DNA from: UBA2211 sp049302755
GTDB lineage: Bacteria > Patescibacteriota > Minisyncoccia > Minisyncoccales > Minisyncoccaceae
Assembly: GCA_049302755.1 (NCBI GenBank)
Contig: JBAQMK010000003.1
Span: 1 to 51,593 of the forward strand
Direction of reading: 5' to 3'
Length of the DNA stretch: 51,593 nucleotides
Shown: one piece after another, positions 48,984-51,593 of the stretch
Layout of the letters: each line of letters opens with the position of its first letter
Numbering within the stretch: position 1 is the first letter of the stretch
Position numbers and translations under genes: made by a program
Notes under the pieces: model-generated
Databases searched by the model: none
Told to the model about the DNA's origin: nothing
The model's input: only the letters and a program-made list of their open reading frames with translations

Positions 48984-50757
48984 AAATTTTGTTATTATCA
49001 GTCATATTGATCACGGTAAGTCAACTTTAGCTGACCGGCTTTTGGAAATAACCGGAACCGTGGAAAAAGGTAAGATGAGACCCCAGTATTTGGATGCCAT
49101 GGATTTGGAGCGGGAAAAAGGAATCACCATCAAGATGACTCCGGTCAAGATGTTTTATAAAGACCGGAACGGAGAAGAGGTGATGCTTAATTTGATTGAC
49201 ACTCCCGGACATATTGATTTTAATTACGAAGTCAGTAGGAGTTTAGCGGCGGTTGAAGGAGCGATTCTTTTAGTTGATGCTACCAAAGGAATCCAAGCTC
49301 AAACAATTACTAATTTGGAATTAGCGAAAAAAGAAGGTTTAACGATTATCGCAGCGGTGAACAAAATTGATTCTCCTCAAGCCAGAACCGAAGAAGTTAA
49401 AAAAGAAATTGCTGAATTTTTAGATGTTTCCGAAGATGAAATATTATCTATTTCTGCAAAGACTGGAGAAAATGTAGAAGAATTACTGCAAACGGTGATA
49501 GAAAAAGTAGAAGGACCGAAAGTTCACGAAGAAAAACCATTCCGTGCCCTTATTTTTGATTCTCAGTACGATACTTTCTTGGGAGTTGTTTCATATATTC
49601 GGGTTATTGATGGAATAGTAAAAACTAACGACAAAATATTTCTTTTAAATACCAGGGCGGATGGAGTGACAAAAGAAATGGGCGTGTTTAAACCTGATAT
49701 GACGCCGATTAAAGAATTGAAATCGGGAGAAATCGGCTTTATCGCTACCGGCATTAAAGATCCGGAGAAAATCAGAATCGGAGATACGGTTACCTTGATT
49801 CAGGACAAAGAATTAAAATTAGAGCCTTTGCCGGGATATAAAGATCCCGAACCGAAGATTTTTGTTTCAATGTATCCTCAAGAACAGGACGATTTTGAAA
49901 CATTGAAATTAGCTTTATCTAAATTAAAATTGAATGATTCGGCTTTATTCTATCAACACCAGAATTTTCAAGCTTTTGGTCGCGGTTTTCTTTGTGGATT
50001 TTTGGGAACCTTGCATACTGAAATAACAATCGAAAGATTAAAAAGAGAATTTGGATTAGAATTAGTTATCGGTGCTCCCCAGGTTTGCTATAAGGCCACT
50101 GATGGTAAGGGAAATGAAGTGATGATATATAATCCGAACAACTGGTCGGATAATTTTAAAGAACATTATGAACCTTGGACTGAAGTAACTTTAATTATTG
50201 GGGCGGCATATTTAGGAAGAGTGTTTGAATTATTGGGTGAGCTTGATGGAAAGCACGTTGATTCTCATCCTTTTGGAAAAGATAGGTATTTATTGGTGTA
50301 TGAGTTACCGTTGCGTGAAATTATCGGAGTTTTCTATGAAAATCTTTTAAATGTTACTCAAGGATATGCTTCGATGACGTATAAAGAAACCGGATACAGA
50401 ATAGCCGATTTAGTGAAATTGGAAGTTTTGATTGCGGGACAGGAAGAAGAGATATTTTCAAGAATATTGCCTAAAACCAAGGTTCAAGCCGAAGCTAAAA
50501 GAATTGTTGAAAAATTAAAGGAAGTTTTGCCGGTGCAAATGTTTGCAGTGGCAATTCAAGCAGCGGTAGGAGGAAAAATTGTTGCCCGAGAAACAATCAG
50601 CGCCCGCCGCAAAGATGTTCTTGCTCCTTTATACGGAGGAGATTATACTAGAAAGAGAAAGCTTTTGGAAAAACAGAAAAAAGGGAAGAAAGGAATGAAA
50701 GAAAGAGGGAAGTTAAAGATTCCCTCGGAAGTATTTTTGAAAGTTTTCGGTTCTTAA
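48973..50757 (+). CDS. lepA: Elongation factor 4
   Basis: 594 residues, full length. GTPase motifs HIDHGKST (G1), DTPGH (G3) and NKID (G4), domain II and an EF-G-like domain V, then the LepA-specific C-terminal part ending GKKGMKERGKLKIPSEVFLKVF. Acts on stalled or mistranslocated ribosomes. Starts inside the end of murJ. Confidence 0.97.
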   Translation: MKIRNFVIISHIDHGKSTLADRLLEITGTVEKGKMRPQYLDAMDLEREKGITIKMTPVKMFYKDRNGEEVMLNLIDTPGHIDFNYEVSRSLAAVEGAILLVDATKGIQAQTITNLELAKKEGLTIIAAVNKIDSPQARTEEVKKEIAEFLDVSEDEILSISAKTGENVEELLQTVIEKVEGPKVHEEKPFRALIFDSQYDTFLGVVSYIRVIDGIVKTNDKIFLLNTRADGVTKEMGVFKPDMTPIKELKSGEIGFIATGIKDPEKIRIGDTVTLIQDKELKLEPLPGYKDPEPKIFVSMYPQEQDDFETLKLALSKLKLNDSALFYQHQNFQAFGRGFLCGFLGTLHTEITIERLKREFGLELVIGAPQVCYKATDGKGNEVMIYNPNNWSDNFKEHYEPWTEVTLIIGAAYLGRVFELLGELDGKHVDSHPFGKDRYLLVYELPLREIIGVFYENLLNVTQGYASMTYKETGYRIADLVKLEVLIAGQEEEIFSRILPKTKVQAEAKRIVEKLKEVLPVQMFAVAIQAAVGGKIVARETISARRKDVLAPLYGGDYTRKRKLLEKQKKGKKGMKERGKLKIPSEVFLKVFGS

Positions 50758-50868
50758 TTATCTGGAAAATAGTGCTGGTCCAGCTAACGAAACTATCATG
50801 GAAAGGGCGATTAGCGAGACAAGGATAACCCAGATAATTCTGAATTTTTTAGAATTTTTATTCATCAT
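50758..50868 (-). CDS. 36-residue single-helix membrane protein
   Basis: Minus-strand ATG-ATG at 50868-50863 to TAA at 50760-50758. A basic N terminus (NKNSKKFR) precedes one helix IIWVILVSLIALSMIVSLAG and a short PALFSR end. It exactly fills the space between lepA and ftsB, which are on the other strand. Proteins of this shape recur in CPR genomes. No clear promoter. Confidence 0.45.
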   Translation of the reverse strand: MMNKNSKKFRIIWVILVSLIALSMIVSLAGPALFSR

Positions 50869-50876
50869 ATATTCAC

Positions 50877-51293
50877 ATGTTAGCAAAAAAAGGAAAAAAA
50901 GTGAAGTGGGGAATTCATTTTAACAAGAAAAAGATTGCGATTGTTTTTTGGACTATTTTCGGCTTTTGGTTTATCTTTTTTCTTTTATATTCGAATATTA
51001 AGATGTTTCAGAAGAGAACGGAGTTGGATAAAAATCTGGAAACCCTTGATTCAACAATAGAATCAATGACAAAAGAAAAAGATTCTTTGAGTTTTAGTTT
51101 GGGAGAGACTGATAGCAGTGATTATTTGGAAAGAGTGGCGAGAGAAGATTTGGGAATGCAGAAACCGGGAGAACAAGTTGTAATAATTAAGAAAGACAGC
51201 GGGATAGCGGAAAATAACAATAGCAATAATAACGTCTTGCAAATTATTAGAGGAATTGTAGACTGGATTAAAGATTTATTTAAGCCAGAGTAG
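50877..51293 (+). CDS. ftsB: FtsB/DivIC septum protein
   Basis: 138 residues: cytoplasmic basic N terminus, one membrane helix (about 20-41), a coiled coil (FQKRTELDKNLETLDSTIES), then the DivIC/FtsB signature DYLERVAREDLGMQKPGEQVVII and a variable tail. It belongs to the FtsQLB-type divisome complex. The last four codons (Lys-Pro-Glu-stop) run into the following tRNA gene. Confidence 0.85.
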   Translation: MLAKKGKKVKWGIHFNKKKIAIVFWTIFGFWFIFFLLYSNIKMFQKRTELDKNLETLDSTIESMTKEKDSLSFSLGETDSSDYLERVAREDLGMQKPGEQVVIIKKDSGIAENNNSNNNVLQIIRGIVDWIKDLFKPE

Positions 51294-51355
51294 CTTAACG
51301 GTAAAGCAATTCTTTCGTAAAGAAGAGACTGCGAGTTCAATTCTCGCCTCTGGCT
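51284..51355 (+). tRNA. tRNA-Thr (CGT)
   Basis: Acceptor GCCAGAG/CTCTGGC, D arm GCTT-AACGGTA-AAGC, anticodon stem ATTCT/AGAAG (outer A-G mismatch) with loop TTCGTAA and anticodon CGT, T arm GCGAG-TTCAATT-CTCGC. CCA not encoded. Its 5' end overlaps the ftsB stop by 10 bases. Confidence 0.88.
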
Positions 51356-51424
51356 CATTAATTCTCTTGCATTTAAAAACAATACTTGTTAAAATATATT
51401 CAATATTATTTTTAAATAAAATAT

Positions 51425-51593
51425 ATGTCTAAAAAAGCGTTCACCCTGATTGAAATGTTAGTGACCATCACCATCATTTCCATTCTCGCCGGTTTTGTTG
51501 TCGTCAAAATAAATGACTCGAACAACTTGGCTAAAGACACGCAAAGAAAAGCTGACATCAATTTGTTGGCTAATTCCATTGTTTCGTATTCCG
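51425..51593 (+). CDS. Type IV pilin-like protein (N-terminal part)
   Basis: The frame runs off the window edge. The N terminus MSKKAFTLIEMLVTITIISI is a class III/type IV prepilin signal: a prepilin peptidase would cut and methylate before the Phe, and E at +5 is present. The hydrophobic helix forms the pilus core. CPR cells use such pili for attachment or DNA uptake. Downstream sequence cannot be assessed. Confidence 0.9.
   Translation, partial: MSKKAFTLIEMLVTITIISILAGFVVVKINDSNNLAKDTQRKADINLLANSIVSYS

Overview
The window reads as a chromosomal segment of a Candidate Phyla Radiation (Patescibacteria) bacterium, most likely of Parcubacteria type. This is inferred from gene content, not from a marker phylogeny. 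Supporting signs are low GC, very tight operons, an archaeal-type cupin glucose-6-phosphate isomerase, surface proteins with an N-terminal peptidoglycan-binding (PGBD) module, Cys/Trp-rich 'GPWTWTC' surface repeats and many short one-helix membrane proteins. The standard bacterial code is used: prfB carries the classic in-frame TGA frameshift site, so TGA is a stop and code 25 (SR1/Gracilibacteria) is excluded.

Layout. 1-2400: end of a Cys-rich surface protein, a phosphohexomutase and a small orphan gene. 2430-9826 (minus): an eight-gene operon (DUF360 membrane protein, secG, a peptide-binding lipoprotein-like SBP with an inserted PGBD, cupin PGI, a CDP-paratose-2-epimerase-like enzyme, RNase J, Nudix, trpS) ending at a bidirectional terminator. 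9908-15018 (plus): SdpI-like protein, groES, two LemA proteins, htpX, tRNA-Ser, a DUF2178/XRE pair, rdgB. 15129-19402: small stand-alone genes, interrupted by a complete IS1595-family element (15879-18658) with 12-bp inverted ends and a perfect 8-bp target duplication. It carries passengers: a candidate small RNA, a tRNA-Asp-like gene with C33, a HicBA-like pair and a membrane coiled-coil protein. 19506-26144: clpB, an inactive trypsin-like protein, a Fic protein with a three-copy operator, an antitoxin pseudogene, small cassettes and a DUF3800 protein. 26341-37309: a surface regulon candidate, namely a winged-helix regulator, an array of 15 GGACA motifs with 21-bp period, an ECF sigma factor, a DUF5667 protein behind an ECF-type promoter, a 1347-residue S-layer-like protein, an Ig-repeat adhesin, a TPR protein and a secreted metallopeptidase. 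37345-51593: conserved housekeeping and division genes (prfB, ftsE, ftsX, tRNA-Gln, ftsZ, galU, trxB, eno, grx, gapA, rnpB, murJ, lepA, ftsB, tRNA-Thr, start of a type IV pilin).

Two signals recur across the window. First, at least seven genes have a -10 box ending 6-7 bases before the ATG, so their mRNAs should be leaderless. Second, a set of short accessory genes, all on the plus strand, have the stop codon built into a Rho-independent terminator hairpin, usually with a near-consensus promoter, and often with a strong Shine-Dalgarno. The least explained parts are the IS1595 element with its tRNA and RNA passengers, the GGACA array at the sigma factor, and a shared C-terminal KPLNQM tail on two surface proteins.
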